Shown: positions 27,557 through 37,426, counted from the first letter of the stretch. The stretch is DNA of 64,000 nt from Ancylomarina sp963977525 (GCA_963977525.1 CAXBPC010000017.1:22895-86894), one strand, 5' to 3'. Program-made: numbers and translations. Notes: generated from the letters alone by a model not told the origin.

Positions 27557-28384
27557 TTATTTCCTCAGATGCACATCTCTTTGAGGAAATGGAATTGTGA
27601 CTCCATTTTTTCTGAAAGCCTCATCAATTGCGAATCTTAAATCACTTTTTATATTTTCCACTAAAAATGTCTCCTTCACCCAGAAATACAATTGAAAGTC
27701 GAGCGAAGATTCTCCAAAATTGTTGAAACGAACAAAGGGATCTGGTTTATTAGGAATCTTAGCATTATTCATAGCACAAGCTTTTAACAACTCACTTACC
27801 AATTTAACATCTGAACCATAAGCCACCCCAACTTCTACAAAAAATCGTGTTTTAAAATCGATATGGCTCCAATTAATTATTCTGTCATTTACAAACTTCG
27901 AATTCGGAACGATCATCACAATATCATCCCTGGTTTTAATTTTAGAAGTCCTCAAACCTATTTCAATCACCCTACCAACCGTATCGTCGTCTAATTGAAT
28001 CACATCATTAATCTGTAAATTCCTCTCTACAATTAATACCAATCCTGAAGCTATATCGTTAAAAAGTTGTTGAATACCCAAACCAACTCCAACCAAAAGA
28101 GCTGCAATACTGGCAAGTAGAACTGAAATCTGTACGCCTACCGTATCGAGTAAAGCAATAACAACAATTACCCAGCTTAGGTATTTAACAAATAAAAATA
28201 CGGACCAATAAACACCTTGATCACTCTCTCGTTTAGCAATAAATCGTTTAAAAACACGCTTCAATATTCTTAAAGCAATAATCGTCACTAAAACAACTCC
28301 AATAACGATTAAAACACCATAAACAGTCAGAGTAAAGTTCTTAGACGTAATCAAACTGTAATTCAAAAATTCTCTTATTCCCAT
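27557..28384 (-). CDS. MscS family mechanosensitive channel
   Basis: 275 residues. Three hydrophobic segments at about 20-38, 62-82 and 85-104, the last being the pore-lining glycine/alanine-rich helix (LLASIAALLVGVGLGIQQLF). The MscS beta domain (LQINDVIQLDDDTVGRVIEIGLRTSKIKT) and the C-terminal alpha-beta cage follow. Small MscS channels release solutes on osmotic downshock. It follows the Fe-S protein gene by 60 bases and may be at the end of the same transcript, without an obvious link in function. Confidence 0.88.
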   Translation of the reverse strand: MGIREFLNYSLITSKNFTLTVYGVLIVIGVVLVTIIALRILKRVFKRFIAKRESDQGVYWSVFLFVKYLSWVIVVIALLDTVGVQISVLLASIAALLVGVGLGIQQLFNDIASGLVLIVERNLQINDVIQLDDDTVGRVIEIGLRTSKIKTRDDIVMIVPNSKFVNDRIINWSHIDFKTRFFVEVGVAYGSDVKLVSELLKACAMNNAKIPNKPDPFVRFNNFGESSLDFQLYFWVKETFLVENIKSDLRFAIDEAFRKNGVTIPFPQRDVHLRK

Positions 28385-28443
28385 TAATTTTTTTGTTTCA
28401 AAAATTCACAGCTTCCCTATTTGTAGTGAAGCTTTATCATATT

Positions 28444-29241
28444 CTATAAATCTAGAGCCTGAGCAACAATCTCAGCTATATCAAGATTCTCTACTTCTTC
28501 TTCTTTATTCTTAAACTTAATACCATCCGTCAACATGGTCATACAAAAAGGACAAGCTGTGGCCAATTTATCAACCTTTTGCTCAAGTACATCTTCAGTA
28601 CGTTCAATATTAACTTCCTTATCGCCTTTTTCAGCTTCCTTAAACATTTGGGCACCTCCTGCGCCACAACAAAGAGCTGAACTTTTACACCGTTTCATCT
28701 CTTTAACTTCACCATAAACAGCCTTTACAATATTTCTAGGTGCATCATAGATCTTATTCCCTCTACCTAAGTAGCAAGGATCATGATAAGTGATGGATTG
28801 ATTCAAAAATGGGTTCTTGTCCAAATTTAAGTTCCCCTTTTTGATTTGATCATCTAAAAACTCAGTATAATTAATCACCTCGTAATGACCTCCTAAATCT
28901 GGATATTCATTCTTAAGGGTATTATAACAATGAGGGCAAGTACAAATGATTTTTTTAATGCTGTAGCCATTTAAAATTTCAATATTCTGCATGGCTTGCA
29001 TCTGGAATAGCATCTCATTACCGGCACGTTTTGCTGCATCACCAGTACAACTCTCTTCAGTGCCTAAAACAGCATAACTTAATTCAAGATGATTCAATAT
29101 TTTCGCAAATGAACGAGCAACTTTCTGATAACGAAGATCAAAAGCTCCTGCACACCCTACCCAGTATAAATACTCAACTTGATCGCCTTTAGCAGCGACA
29201 TCTGCCATTATTGGAATATCTATTTTTGTATCTTTATTCAT
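28444..29241 (-). CDS. CCG-domain Fe-S protein (HdrB/HdrD-like subunit)
   Basis: 265 residues with two cysteine-rich CCG-type domains of the heterodisulfide reductase family: YWVGCAGAFD (about 27-36), CTCPHCYNTLK (about 99-109), HDPCYLGRGN, ALCCGAGGAQMF and TACPFCMTM. These hold non-cubane or modified iron-sulfur clusters and pass electrons. The probable partner is the membrane ferredoxin/heme protein at 30034-31293. The pair resembles the HdrDE-like Etf:menaquinone oxidoreductases beside etfBA in anaerobes. Between the two genes sit a transposase gene and a palindrome array, so co-transcription may be reduced. Confidence 0.82.
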   Translation of the reverse strand: MNKDTKIDIPIMADVAAKGDQVEYLYWVGCAGAFDLRYQKVARSFAKILNHLELSYAVLGTEESCTGDAAKRAGNEMLFQMQAMQNIEILNGYSIKKIICTCPHCYNTLKNEYPDLGGHYEVINYTEFLDDQIKKGNLNLDKNPFLNQSITYHDPCYLGRGNKIYDAPRNIVKAVYGEVKEMKRCKSSALCCGAGGAQMFKEAEKGDKEVNIERTEDVLEQKVDKLATACPFCMTMLTDGIKFKNKEEEVENLDIAEIVAQALDL

Positions 29242-29297
29242 ATTCTAATATCTTATTTTTATCTAATACTTATTGTCAATTTCTAATCATCAATAAA

Positions 29298-29750
29298 TTA
29301 ATCCCAAACATAGCGTTCATCGTACTCAATGTCGTATTTATTAAGAAAATCCCTATACTCTTCTTTAAAAGGTACTTTTCTATGATGATCTTCTTGTTTC
29401 TGAATATAGTCAGTAACTATACCTACTTCAGAAGGTTTAACCGAAAATCCACCATATCCATTTTGCCAATAGAAATTTTCATATAGTTTGCCTTTGGACT
29501 TTATCCATTTAGAAGAATGTGATTTTAAATCCTCAACAAGATTCATCAAAGCTATTTTTCTAGATAAAAGACAGAGAATGTGTATATGATCAACATATCC
29601 TCCTACTGAAATCGGATATGATTCTTTGTTTTTACATATACCAGCCAAATATGAAAATAATTCACTCTTGATTTGCTCATCAATAAAAGGGTATCTCCTT
29701 TTTGTGCTGAACACAATATGAATGTAATTTTTAACTAATGACTGTGGCAT
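29298..29750 (-). mobile_element. IS200/RAYT-type HUH transposase
   Basis: 150 residues, the Y1 (HUH) transposase fold. The HUH motif is VDHIHILCLL (about 54-63) and the likely catalytic tyrosine lies in VTDYIQKQEDHH (about 112-123). Start NYIHIVFSTKRRYPF is typical of the REP-associated group. Intact, with no obvious orfB partner. Immediately upstream (29768-30006) lies an array of short palindromes, the layout of REP-associated tyrosine transposases (RAYT). These are domesticated, single-copy genes rather than ordinary insertion sequences. It sits inside the Etf-linked gene group on the same strand. Confidence 0.85.
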
Positions 29751-29767
29751 GACTTCTTTTATATTAC

Positions 29768-30006
29768 GCCCCCTTGGGGCTTTATTCCCGTTGTAATTCC
29801 AATTTCAACATCAATTTTTATTTTAATATCAGGGCTACACCCTGATCTATTTATTACACCCCTTTGGGGTTTGACAACGACACGTTTGAATCAATAAATA
29901 GCTTTTTAAAACATTATTCTAATTAGCCCCAAAGGGGCAAGATTTCTTAGCTCAGGGTGAAGGCCTGAGACTCTTAGAACGCCATTCTATATAGCCCCAA
30001 AGGGGC
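29768..30006. repeat. REP/BIME-like array of six short palindromes
   Basis: Four copies of a 13-base palindrome of type GCCCC-N3-GGGGC (29768-29780, 29858-29870 as ACCCC/GGGGT, 29926-29938, 29994-30006) and two of type TCAGG...CCTGA (29828-29846 and 29951-29969). The order is A-B-A then A-B-A. Placed next to a RAYT gene, these look like the elements such transposases act on, or BIME-like mobile units. Between the two subunit genes of one complex they may also act on mRNA stability. Confidence 0.75.
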
Positions 30007-30033
30007 GAAATAATTTCTATTAAAACATCACGA

Positions 30034-31293
30034 CTATTCTGCCCACTTCATTCTATCCTCAGGAGAATATTGCCATGGGGCTCCATTATTTTCAATATTT
30101 GCGAACATGGCATTCAATCCGGCTGGAGCTGAAGATTCTTCCATTACAAGATACCGTCGCATATCCATAATCAAATTTGGATGACTTATTTCTATCGGGC
30201 ATTCTTGTGCACATGCATTACAGGATGTACAAGCCCAAATTTCTTCTTCGCTGATATAATCTCTGATTAAACTCTTCGCATCTTCTTTCCCCTGTAATAT
30301 AAGAGCACCCTTTTCATTCATTCGGTGTCGTAAATCAACAAATATTTTACGTGGAGATAAACGTTTACCAGTGATATTTGCCGGACAAACATCAGTACAA
30401 CGTCCACACTGTGTACAAGCTAATGAGTCCATATAATTACGCCAAGTTACATCCTCTATATCCTTGACGCCAAAGCGGGTTACTTCTTCACTATCATCGT
30501 AAGCTGCTTCTGGATCTAACATCAATTTGACCTCTTTCGTTATAGGCTCAAGGTTTGGATATTTTGTTAATGGCTCAAGATTGGATAGAAAAACATTTGG
30601 TATAGATAAGAATACATGGAAATGCTTAGAGTAAGGCAGGTAGTTCGCAAAAACAAATATCAATAGGATGTGAACCCACCAACCAGATTCTTGCAAAGCT
30701 CCAAAATCCATGGAAGTCCATTGGATAATTTTAGAAGAAACAGGATAAACACCAAATACCTCATTGGAATGGTTACTGATATAACCCAAATTAAACACCA
30801 ATAGGGATAACATTAGGAAGCCAATAAAATAAAGCGACAGTTGAGCATCTAAATTCGTTTTAGGCGTAATTTCAACGCCTTTAAAACGAGAGATATTCAT
30901 GAAATTTCTTCTGATGATGAAGAAAATAATGAAAACCAGAATAATAAAAGCAAACACATCTCCAGATGCCATAATCACATCATAAAAAGTACCCATAAAT
31001 GCAAAGGATCGATCAGAGCCTACAAGCCCATCAAAAACCATCTCGATACTCCCCAGAGTTATCACCAAAAACCCCCAGAAAACTAGCGCATGCATAAAGC
31101 CAATAACGGGTTTCCTAAAAATTTTACTCTGCCCAAACGCGACGTTCAATGTACGTGTTATTCGTGCTAATATATTCTTTATGGGGTATGCAGGCTTAGT
31201 CAATTTAAAGAAAGCTCTTAAGCGAAATACCGACCAAACAAAAACACCTAGGGTAATAAGAAGAACAACAGTAAATAGGGTTTGCTTTATCAT
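30034..31293 (-). CDS. Membrane Fe-S/heme protein (HdrE/NarI-like plus ferredoxin; Etf:quinone oxidoreductase-like)
   Basis: 419 residues. About five to six transmembrane helices in the first 240 residues, with histidines in helices (GFMHALVFWGF, WWVHILLIFVFANYLP, SKHFHVFL) that suit heme b. A cytosolic ferredoxin-like region follows with two 4Fe-4S motifs, CTQCGRCTDVCP (about 293-304) and CTSCNACAQECP (about 354-365). This matches the membrane subunit of HdrDE-like complexes which, beside etfBA, carry electrons from acyl-CoA dehydrogenases to menaquinone. It is 66 bases after etfA. The CCG subunit is at 28444-29241. Confidence 0.82.
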   Translation of the reverse strand: MIKQTLFTVVLLITLGVFVWSVFRLRAFFKLTKPAYPIKNILARITRTLNVAFGQSKIFRKPVIGFMHALVFWGFLVITLGSIEMVFDGLVGSDRSFAFMGTFYDVIMASGDVFAFIILVFIIFFIIRRNFMNISRFKGVEITPKTNLDAQLSLYFIGFLMLSLLVFNLGYISNHSNEVFGVYPVSSKIIQWTSMDFGALQESGWWVHILLIFVFANYLPYSKHFHVFLSIPNVFLSNLEPLTKYPNLEPITKEVKLMLDPEAAYDDSEEVTRFGVKDIEDVTWRNYMDSLACTQCGRCTDVCPANITGKRLSPRKIFVDLRHRMNEKGALILQGKEDAKSLIRDYISEEEIWACTSCNACAQECPIEISHPNLIMDMRRYLVMEESSAPAGLNAMFANIENNGAPWQYSPEDRMKWAE

Positions 31294-31359
31294 GATGAAT
31301 AGGGTTAGCTTATATATTTGAAAATAATGAGTCAGCTACAAGAGCTGACTCAATGTGTA

Positions 31360-32325
31360 TTACTCTCCACTACGAATAATCTCAGTTAATTTTGGAAGCA
31401 CTGTCATAGCATCACCAACAACACCATAATCAGCTACAGAAAAAATGGGTGCCTCAGGATCGGTATTGATAGCAACTATACATTTGGAGCGACTAACCCC
31501 AGCCACATGCTGTATAGCTCCTGAAATCCCAATTGCGAAATACAAATTCGGAGCAATTACCTTACCTGTTTGTCCTACGTGCTCTTCGTGACCACGCCAT
31601 CCATCATCAGATACAGGACGTGAACAGGCCAATGCTGCTCCCAATACAGAAGCTAAATCTTCAACGGGCTGCCAATTATCAGCCGATTTCATTCCCCTAC
31701 CAGCAGAAACCACAATGTCAGCATCAGCCAAAATAATTTTATTATCAGCACTCACTACGGATTTCACTTTAATCTTAAAGAGATCATCACTTAGTTCAGG
31801 TGTAAACTTATCGAGGTTTAAACTCGTTGGGTTTTCAACTATACCAAAGGAATTCTTCGATAATGTCAATATCTTCTTTTCAGAATCAATTTGAACATAA
31901 GCATAAGCCTTACCCGTGAAGACTTGCTTCTTTATTACAAAAGGATCTAAGGATTTTGGCACATCTAAAACACCTGCTGCCAATCCTGCTTTCAGTTTAA
32001 CTGATAAACGTGGTGAAATAGCCTTTCCCGAATTATTATCGCTCAAGATCACATAGGAAGCGTTTTCATTGCTTACAACTTGGCTAATAACTTCAGCATA
32101 AATACGGCTACTAAGAATATTTAAACGGGAATCATCAACAGAAATAATTTTATCCGCTCCATATTGAGCCAATTTTTCCAATTCTGATTCGTCAACCTCT
32201 CCAATCGAAAGAACGAGAGTTTGTGTATTAAGACGAGAGGCCAAATCCTTAGCATAGGAAACCAACTCATAAGTTGATTTTTTAAATTTACCTTCCCAAT
32301 TTTTTGCAAATGCGATTACTGACAT
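31360..32325 (-). CDS. etfA: Electron transfer flavoprotein alpha subunit
   Basis: 321 residues. N-terminal Etf domain, then the FAD-binding C-terminal domain with SAGRGMKSADNW, GAALACSRPVSDDGW, GQTGKVIAPNLYFAIGISGA and IVAINTDPEAPIF. Pairs with EtfB (gap 72 bases) to accept electrons from the acyl-CoA dehydrogenases (33239-34378 and 19698-20843) and pass them to the membrane Fe-S complex. Length and motifs are those of ordinary, single-FAD or bifurcating Etf; the two types cannot be separated with confidence by eye. Confidence 0.93.
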   Translation of the reverse strand: MSVIAFAKNWEGKFKKSTYELVSYAKDLASRLNTQTLVLSIGEVDESELEKLAQYGADKIISVDDSRLNILSSRIYAEVISQVVSNENASYVILSDNNSGKAISPRLSVKLKAGLAAGVLDVPKSLDPFVIKKQVFTGKAYAYVQIDSEKKILTLSKNSFGIVENPTSLNLDKFTPELSDDLFKIKVKSVVSADNKIILADADIVVSAGRGMKSADNWQPVEDLASVLGAALACSRPVSDDGWRGHEEHVGQTGKVIAPNLYFAIGISGAIQHVAGVSRSKCIVAINTDPEAPIFSVADYGVVGDAMTVLPKLTEIIRSGE

Positions 32326-32397
32326 AGCATATAATATTTTAGAATTTATCTTCTCTAATTTATCTAATCACTGATATTAAAATCAATTGTAATAGCC

Positions 32398-33147
32398 CTA
32401 TAAAACTTTGGCTTCAGACTTAAGTAGATCTACCAATTCCTCCAATTGTTCAGCATCTATCATTATACAAGACGCTTTGGCTACTGGTAATTCAAACTCA
32501 ACAATATGACTTAGAGCTTCCATCTCAACTGCTGACACGACTTCTAAAGGCTTTTTTCTTGCCATCATAATACCGCGCATAGCTGGAATTCTTGGTTCAT
32601 TCGTGATTCCTTTTTGAACGATACCTACAAAAGGAGGTGTCAATTCGAGTATTTGTTTTCCACCTGGAATAGCTCTATGAATAGTTACATTCCCATTCTC
32701 AACTTCCAGTTTAGTCATCGATGAAATGGCAGGACAATCCATAAACTCACTGAGCATACCTCCTACTGAAGAGCCATTATAATCGCTCGATTCAATACCA
32801 CTTAGTACAATCTCAAAAGGATTATTTTTAAGATAGTCTGCAATTTGACCCGCGACATAATAAGCGTCAATAGGATCAGCATCAATTCTGATGGCCTTAT
32901 CAGCTCCAATTGCGAGTGCTTTTCTTAAAGTCGCATCACATTTAGATAAGCCTACATTTATAACACAAACTTCGTCAATTGAATTGCTACTATCCTCTTT
33001 TAGTTCTATGGCTCTGGTTAATGCTAATTCATCCCAAGGGTTAATAATCCACTGAGCACCTGCATAGTCAATCTGCTTATTATTGTCGGTGAATTTTACT
33101 TTGGTAGTGGTATCTGGAACATTACTGATACAAACTAATATTTTCAT
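32398..33147 (-). CDS. etfB: Electron transfer flavoprotein beta subunit
   Basis: 249 residues, start MKILVCISNVPDTTTKVKF. AMP/FAD-binding features of EtfB are present: NPWDELALTRAIELKE, GADKAIRID, VLSGIESSDYNGSSVGGML and the ARKKPLEVV loop. Immediately after the acyl-CoA dehydrogenase gene on the same strand (gap 91). With EtfA forms the soluble heterodimer. Confidence 0.93.
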   Translation of the reverse strand: MKILVCISNVPDTTTKVKFTDNNKQIDYAGAQWIINPWDELALTRAIELKEDSSNSIDEVCVINVGLSKCDATLRKALAIGADKAIRIDADPIDAYYVAGQIADYLKNNPFEIVLSGIESSDYNGSSVGGMLSEFMDCPAISSMTKLEVENGNVTIHRAIPGGKQILELTPPFVGIVQKGITNEPRIPAMRGIMMARKKPLEVVSAVEMEALSHIVEFELPVAKASCIMIDAEQLEELVDLLKSEAKVL

Positions 33148-33238
33148 ATGGTTTATATTTTTGTGGTTAGTGTTGATTTATAGAATGATAATAGAAAAGT
33201 ATTCTAATATTCATAAATCTTTAATTAAGATAATCAAT

Positions 33239-34378
33239 CTAGGCTAATAATCCCCGTGAAATTACGATTTTTTGTATTTCAGAGGTTCCTTCATAGATCT
33301 GCGTAAGCTTTGCTTCGCGCATCAAACGTTCAACATGATACTCTTTTACATAGCCATTCCCTCCATGAATCTGAACGGCTTCAGTAGTTACCTTCATCGC
33401 TGTTTCGGCAGCATACAGCTTAGCCATAGCACTTGCTTGTCCGTATGGTTTACCTTGGTCTTTTAACCAAGCTGCTTTCAAACAAAAGAAACGGGAAGCT
33501 TCAATCTCAACCGCCATATCAGCTAACTTAAAGGCAATGGCTTGATGTTTGAATATCTCTTTTCCAAAAGTCTTTCTCTCTTGAGCATATTGCAAGGCTA
33601 ATTCGTAAGCTCCCGAGGCTAGTCCTAAAGCTTGTGAGGCAATTCCAATTCGTCCACCTTCAAGTGATTTCATTGCAATAGCAAAACCCTGTCCATCATC
33701 ACCCAAGCGATTCTCCTTTGGAACTTTTACATTATTAAACATGACAGAATGCGTATCAGAAGCCCGCATGCCCATCTTATTTTCGTGTGGACCAACACTA
33801 ATTCCTTCAAGCTTTGAGTCTATCAAAAAAGCATTAATCCCATGATGTTTCTTTTCTGGATGCGTATGAGCAATCAACAAATAAGTTGAAGCCGTCCCTC
33901 CTGAAGTAATCCAATTTTTAATACCATTAATCAAGTAATGATCACCCATATCAACTGCAGTCGTTCTTTGTGAAGTCGCATCCGATCCTGCTTCAGGCTC
34001 TGAAAGCAGAAAGGCTCCAATCTTATCTCCTCTAGCCATCGGTTTTAAGAATTCCTCTTTCTGAGCTTCACTTCCATATTTCTGAACTCCCCAGCAAACT
34101 AAAGAATTATTCACAGACATAATAACTGAGACAGATGCATCTACTTTGGAAATCTCTTCCATAGCCAAAACGTAAGAAACAGTATCCATTCCTCCCCCAT
34201 CATATTCAACACCAACTAACATTCCTAAGAATCCCAGTTCGCCTAATCGTTTAACTTGTTCTTTTGGGTATGTTGCATTTTCATCACGTTCAATAACTCC
34301 GGGCAATAATTCTCGCTGTGCAAAATCACGTGCAGCATCTCGAATCATTTCTTGTTCTTCGGTGAGTTCAAAATTCAT
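33239..34378 (-). CDS. Acyl-CoA (butyryl-CoA) dehydrogenase
   Basis: 379 residues, the full acyl-CoA dehydrogenase family fold with LLSEPEAGSDATSQRT, MRASDTHSVMFNNV and VQIHGGNGYVKEYHVERLMRE. The catalytic glutamate is in IYEGTSEIQK (about 367), as in short-chain/butyryl-CoA enzymes. Directly upstream of etfBA and with thiolase, hydroxyacyl-CoA dehydrogenase and crotonase genes, so it probably interconverts crotonyl- and butyryl-CoA. A second, related dehydrogenase is at 19698-20843. Confidence 0.9.
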   Translation of the reverse strand: MNFELTEEQEMIRDAARDFAQRELLPGVIERDENATYPKEQVKRLGELGFLGMLVGVEYDGGGMDTVSYVLAMEEISKVDASVSVIMSVNNSLVCWGVQKYGSEAQKEEFLKPMARGDKIGAFLLSEPEAGSDATSQRTTAVDMGDHYLINGIKNWITSGGTASTYLLIAHTHPEKKHHGINAFLIDSKLEGISVGPHENKMGMRASDTHSVMFNNVKVPKENRLGDDGQGFAIAMKSLEGGRIGIASQALGLASGAYELALQYAQERKTFGKEIFKHQAIAFKLADMAVEIEASRFFCLKAAWLKDQGKPYGQASAMAKLYAAETAMKVTTEAVQIHGGNGYVKEYHVERLMREAKLTQIYEGTSEIQKIVISRGLLA

Positions 34379-34428
34379 AGTGTGGTTAATTTAAGGGTTA
34401 ATAGTTTGTAGTATTTTGTGGTTATATT

Positions 34429-35673
34429 TTAGCCTTTTTTGTATACAATTGACACCAACGTCTTATCATCACCTCCCATATTTATACTCAAAGCATAAGG
34501 TCTATCTTCTTTTATTTCTATTTGGGCATCACCTGCTCTACCTGTTAACTGTTCCCAAACGGTTACTGCCTGATGTACTCCAGTGGCTCCAGTTGGATGT
34601 CCCCATCCAATTAATCCTCCAGTTGTATTAATAGGCATTTCTCCATTCCTTTTTGTTTTCCCATCGATCACAAAATCGATACCTTTTCCTGGCTCTGCTA
34701 AACCAATAGCTTCAATAGCCATAATACCAGCAATCGAAAAACAATCGTGCAATTCAATAGTACCTAATTGATTGATATTGACACCTGCCATATCTAATGC
34801 TTTCTTAACAGCATTCTTTGTTGTTTCTAGAGCGGTAGGGTCTGTAGGATCTTGAGTAATATCAGATGTCATTTGTGCGAAACCAAGAACCTCAATAGCC
34901 TCTTCAGGCTTAAAACCTAAGCTCTTTAAGCCATCTTCCGAAACAACTGCAATAGCAGAAGCACCATCTGAAACTTTAGAACAATCTAGAACAGTTAAAT
35001 GATCAACAAATTTCTTAGGATTCAATGGCATCTTAAGAGCCATATCATAAAGATTCGATTTTTTATTTTCAGTTTCTTGCGCAGTATGACACAATCTTGA
35101 ATTCTCGATAGCATTCTCATACCATTGGCTCATCGCTTGTCGGGTTCTATCTTTTCCATATTTCTCATAGTAAGCTCCTGCTCTATTGCTAAACACGCCA
35201 GGGAAAAAATAGGCATGTCCGTCTTTTCGTGATTTGTTCCAGCCTGCAGCTGCGAGAATATCAGCACCATATACAGCTTTCTTCGTATTTTGCACTTCAA
35301 CACCTAAAGCCAAAACCACATCTGCTGTTTCAGCTAACACTGATTTTATTGCTGACATTAAAGCAAGACCTCCAGATGCACATGCACCTTCGACACTAAT
35401 AGCTGGTTTAAACTTAAGTACTTCGTCAATTAGAGGAAAAAATGCGGGTAGATTTGCTTGATTATTAAACTTTGGAGCCATAAAATTACCAATAACACCT
35501 TCGTCTACTTTCTCAGCACCTCCTATAGTTTCCAAAACAGCTTGGCCTGCTTCTTTTATATAGCTCTCAAGTGTGCGACTTCCTTTTTTAGGATTAAACT
35601 CGGAACGTCCAGTTCCCATTGATATGGTATTATAACCAGCAATCATGTAAATTTTTCGACGAGGGGATTTCAT
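34429..35673 (-). CDS. Thiolase (SCP2/acetyl-CoA acetyltransferase-like)
   Basis: 414 residues. The nucleophilic cysteine is C98 in VEGACASGGLAL. The C-terminal half has ELHDCFSIAGI and the histidine motif GWGHPTGATG, with a final GGDD. These HDCF and HPTG forms mark the SCP-x/archaeal-type thiolase branch rather than the classical AtoB type, which has NxHGG and CxG motifs. It would join or split acyl-CoA and acetyl-CoA units. First gene after an internal terminator (35996-36024), so it heads a new transcript thiolase-bcd-etfB-etfA. Confidence 0.85.
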   Translation of the reverse strand: MKSPRRKIYMIAGYNTISMGTGRSEFNPKKGSRTLESYIKEAGQAVLETIGGAEKVDEGVIGNFMAPKFNNQANLPAFFPLIDEVLKFKPAISVEGACASGGLALMSAIKSVLAETADVVLALGVEVQNTKKAVYGADILAAAGWNKSRKDGHAYFFPGVFSNRAGAYYEKYGKDRTRQAMSQWYENAIENSRLCHTAQETENKKSNLYDMALKMPLNPKKFVDHLTVLDCSKVSDGASAIAVVSEDGLKSLGFKPEEAIEVLGFAQMTSDITQDPTDPTALETTKNAVKKALDMAGVNINQLGTIELHDCFSIAGIMAIEAIGLAEPGKGIDFVIDGKTKRNGEMPINTTGGLIGWGHPTGATGVHQAVTVWEQLTGRAGDAQIEIKEDRPYALSINMGGDDKTLVSIVYKKG

Positions 35674-35995
35674 GTGAGTTAGCGTTTGTTAATGAATTTC
35701 GATTCAAACAAATAGAAAGCTACCTTCTCCTTATTTTAGTTTTAAAATCAGATATTATCTGCCTAAGATTTTACACAAATACAATGAAGCAAATTGGCTT
35801 TCCAGTGACTTAATTTAGTAATAATTCACTTAAAATCAGAATCATCAGAAACTTATTTATTTTAAATAAACATAAGGGATTCGATACAACAAGCAAACAC
35901 AGCATAAATAGCTCAAATTGATAAATGCAATTATATAATACTAGAATGCTGAATTAATTATCTATTTAAAAACTTCTAATTACAGAAAACAAGGC
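35674..35995. other. Intergenic region, promoter for the thiolase transcript
   Basis: About 320 AT-rich bases between the terminator of the hydroxyacyl-CoA dehydrogenase gene and the thiolase start. It must hold the promoter of the thiolase-bcd-etf transcript. I see no gene, riboswitch or repeat. Confidence 0.3.
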
Positions 35996-36024
35996 AAAAA
36001 AAAAGCCCAACCGAAGTTGAGCTT
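35996..36024 (-). terminator. Terminator after the crotonase/hydroxyacyl-CoA dehydrogenase pair
   Basis: A 9-bp stem with one mismatch (36003-36011 with 36016-36024) and, on the minus strand, a run of nine Ts (the A run at 35996-36004). It splits the butyrate pathway genes into two transcripts. Confidence 0.75.
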
Positions 36025-36047
36025 TATAATATCTAAAAAGAATAATC

Positions 36048-37379
36048 TTATTCGAAATAGTTGTTCACAGGGCCATAAGAATGATAAAAACCAGTTTCCA
36101 TCACTTTATTTACAGCATTCGTGTCAGCAGCTACACCGCCATCAACTAACAACTGTCCAATTGCCTTTGATTTAAGACCATAAGCAACAGCCAATTTTGA
36201 TGCAGGACTATTCAATGTTTTTAGTTCGTTGAAGAAAAGTGATAAAATCGCTTCTCTTTCTCTCTCACGGATTACAGTTTTCCAATTTAATTTTTCAGAA
36301 GGCTGTGGTACGAAATAATCTGCATTAGCAGTTTTTGCTTCTTCAATAGCTTTATAAGCTTTTGCATCCATATCATATACAGCTACAATCTTACCTTTCT
36401 CATATTTAAAGAAACCATCTTTTTGAGAACCATCAGAATACTGACCTCCTGTTACTCCAAGCTCGATGTATTTATTCAAAATCTCATGAGATAATACTTC
36501 TTTAGGGAATGCAACTTGCATACTTTTTAGAATAAAGCACGTTACATCAATACCTACATAATCCATTAATTGATAGATTCCCATAGGACGAAGCAGAAGG
36601 TTACGGCTAACCGTATCAACACGGTAAATAGCATCTGCCAAATTAATATCACTTGTCATTTCGTTAGCTTGATCTAATGCAAATAGTGCATCACGCATAA
36701 AATGACCATTCCCAATAAAACCAGCCACATCACTAGAATAAACGATAATCTTTCTCATCGATTTAGCTAATTCTTCTGAAAACTTAATCAAATCTGGATT
36801 AATATTCTCAACAGGAATAACTTCAAGTAACTTTTGAATTACTGGTGGATTGTAGAAATGGAAACCAACGATATCACCATTCAAACCTGCTTCTTTATCA
36901 ATCTCTCCCAAAGGAATTGATGATGTATTACTCAAGAACCAAGTATCAGGGTTATTTTGCTTAATCTGTGAAAATAGTTTTACTTTCAAGCCTTTATCTT
37001 CCTTGATAGCTTCAAAAACTAGTTGCGAATCATAAGCTGTTTCAATACGCGTGCTGGTTTTAATCATAGCCATCACATCGTTAGCATAAGCATTAATCAC
37101 TTGCTCATTTTCTACTAATTCAGCTGAATCTTTATACCAGTCTCTTAGTTCAACGATATTTTTCTCACCAGATTTAAGAAGTTGAGATTTTAAATATTTC
37201 AACAAACCTTCCAATCCTTCAGGAGAAACATCAATTGCATTAATAGTAAAGTTTTCTTCGCGCTTAGCACCAATTTTAAGTTTTCCAACTTCTAATGCTA
37301 AAAGAGCCATAATACCACTACCCATTTTACCAGCAGCGCCTAATAGACTAATGTTTGTATACTTATTTATGTAGTTCAT
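36048..37379 (-). CDS. 3-hydroxyacyl-CoA dehydrogenase family protein
   Basis: 443 residues, longer than the usual ~285. N-terminal Rossmann domain with GAAGKMGSG (14-22), LVFEAIKEDKGLK and LSNTSSIPLGEI. The catalytic histidine is in FHFYNPP, with the glutamate in LLEVIPVE and the asparagine in DVAGFIGN. A 3-hydroxyacyl-CoA dehydrogenase C-terminal domain follows, then about 150 extra residues without recognised motifs. It reduces acetoacetyl-CoA or oxidises 3-hydroxybutyryl-CoA. It follows the crotonase gene by 47 bases and ends at a terminator. Confidence 0.85.
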   Translation of the reverse strand: MNYINKYTNISLLGAAGKMGSGIMALLALEVGKLKIGAKREENFTINAIDVSPEGLEGLLKYLKSQLLKSGEKNIVELRDWYKDSAELVENEQVINAYANDVMAMIKTSTRIETAYDSQLVFEAIKEDKGLKVKLFSQIKQNNPDTWFLSNTSSIPLGEIDKEAGLNGDIVGFHFYNPPVIQKLLEVIPVENINPDLIKFSEELAKSMRKIIVYSSDVAGFIGNGHFMRDALFALDQANEMTSDINLADAIYRVDTVSRNLLLRPMGIYQLMDYVGIDVTCFILKSMQVAFPKEVLSHEILNKYIELGVTGGQYSDGSQKDGFFKYEKGKIVAVYDMDAKAYKAIEEAKTANADYFVPQPSEKLNWKTVIREREREAILSLFFNELKTLNSPASKLAVAYGLKSKAIGQLLVDGGVAADTNAVNKVMETGFYHSYGPVNNYFE

Positions 37380-37426
37380 TTTGTTTTTTGATTTTATGTT
37401 CAGATTATAAATCTAAAAAATTGTGA

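Noticed and set aside
27328..27600. 90-codon plus-strand frame between mccB and the MscS gene
   Set aside because: It overlaps the mccB start and the MscS end, has no domain, and fills a promoter gap.
34416..34771. Plus-strand frames opposite the thiolase gene
   Set aside because: Complement of a well-supported thiolase; no domain.
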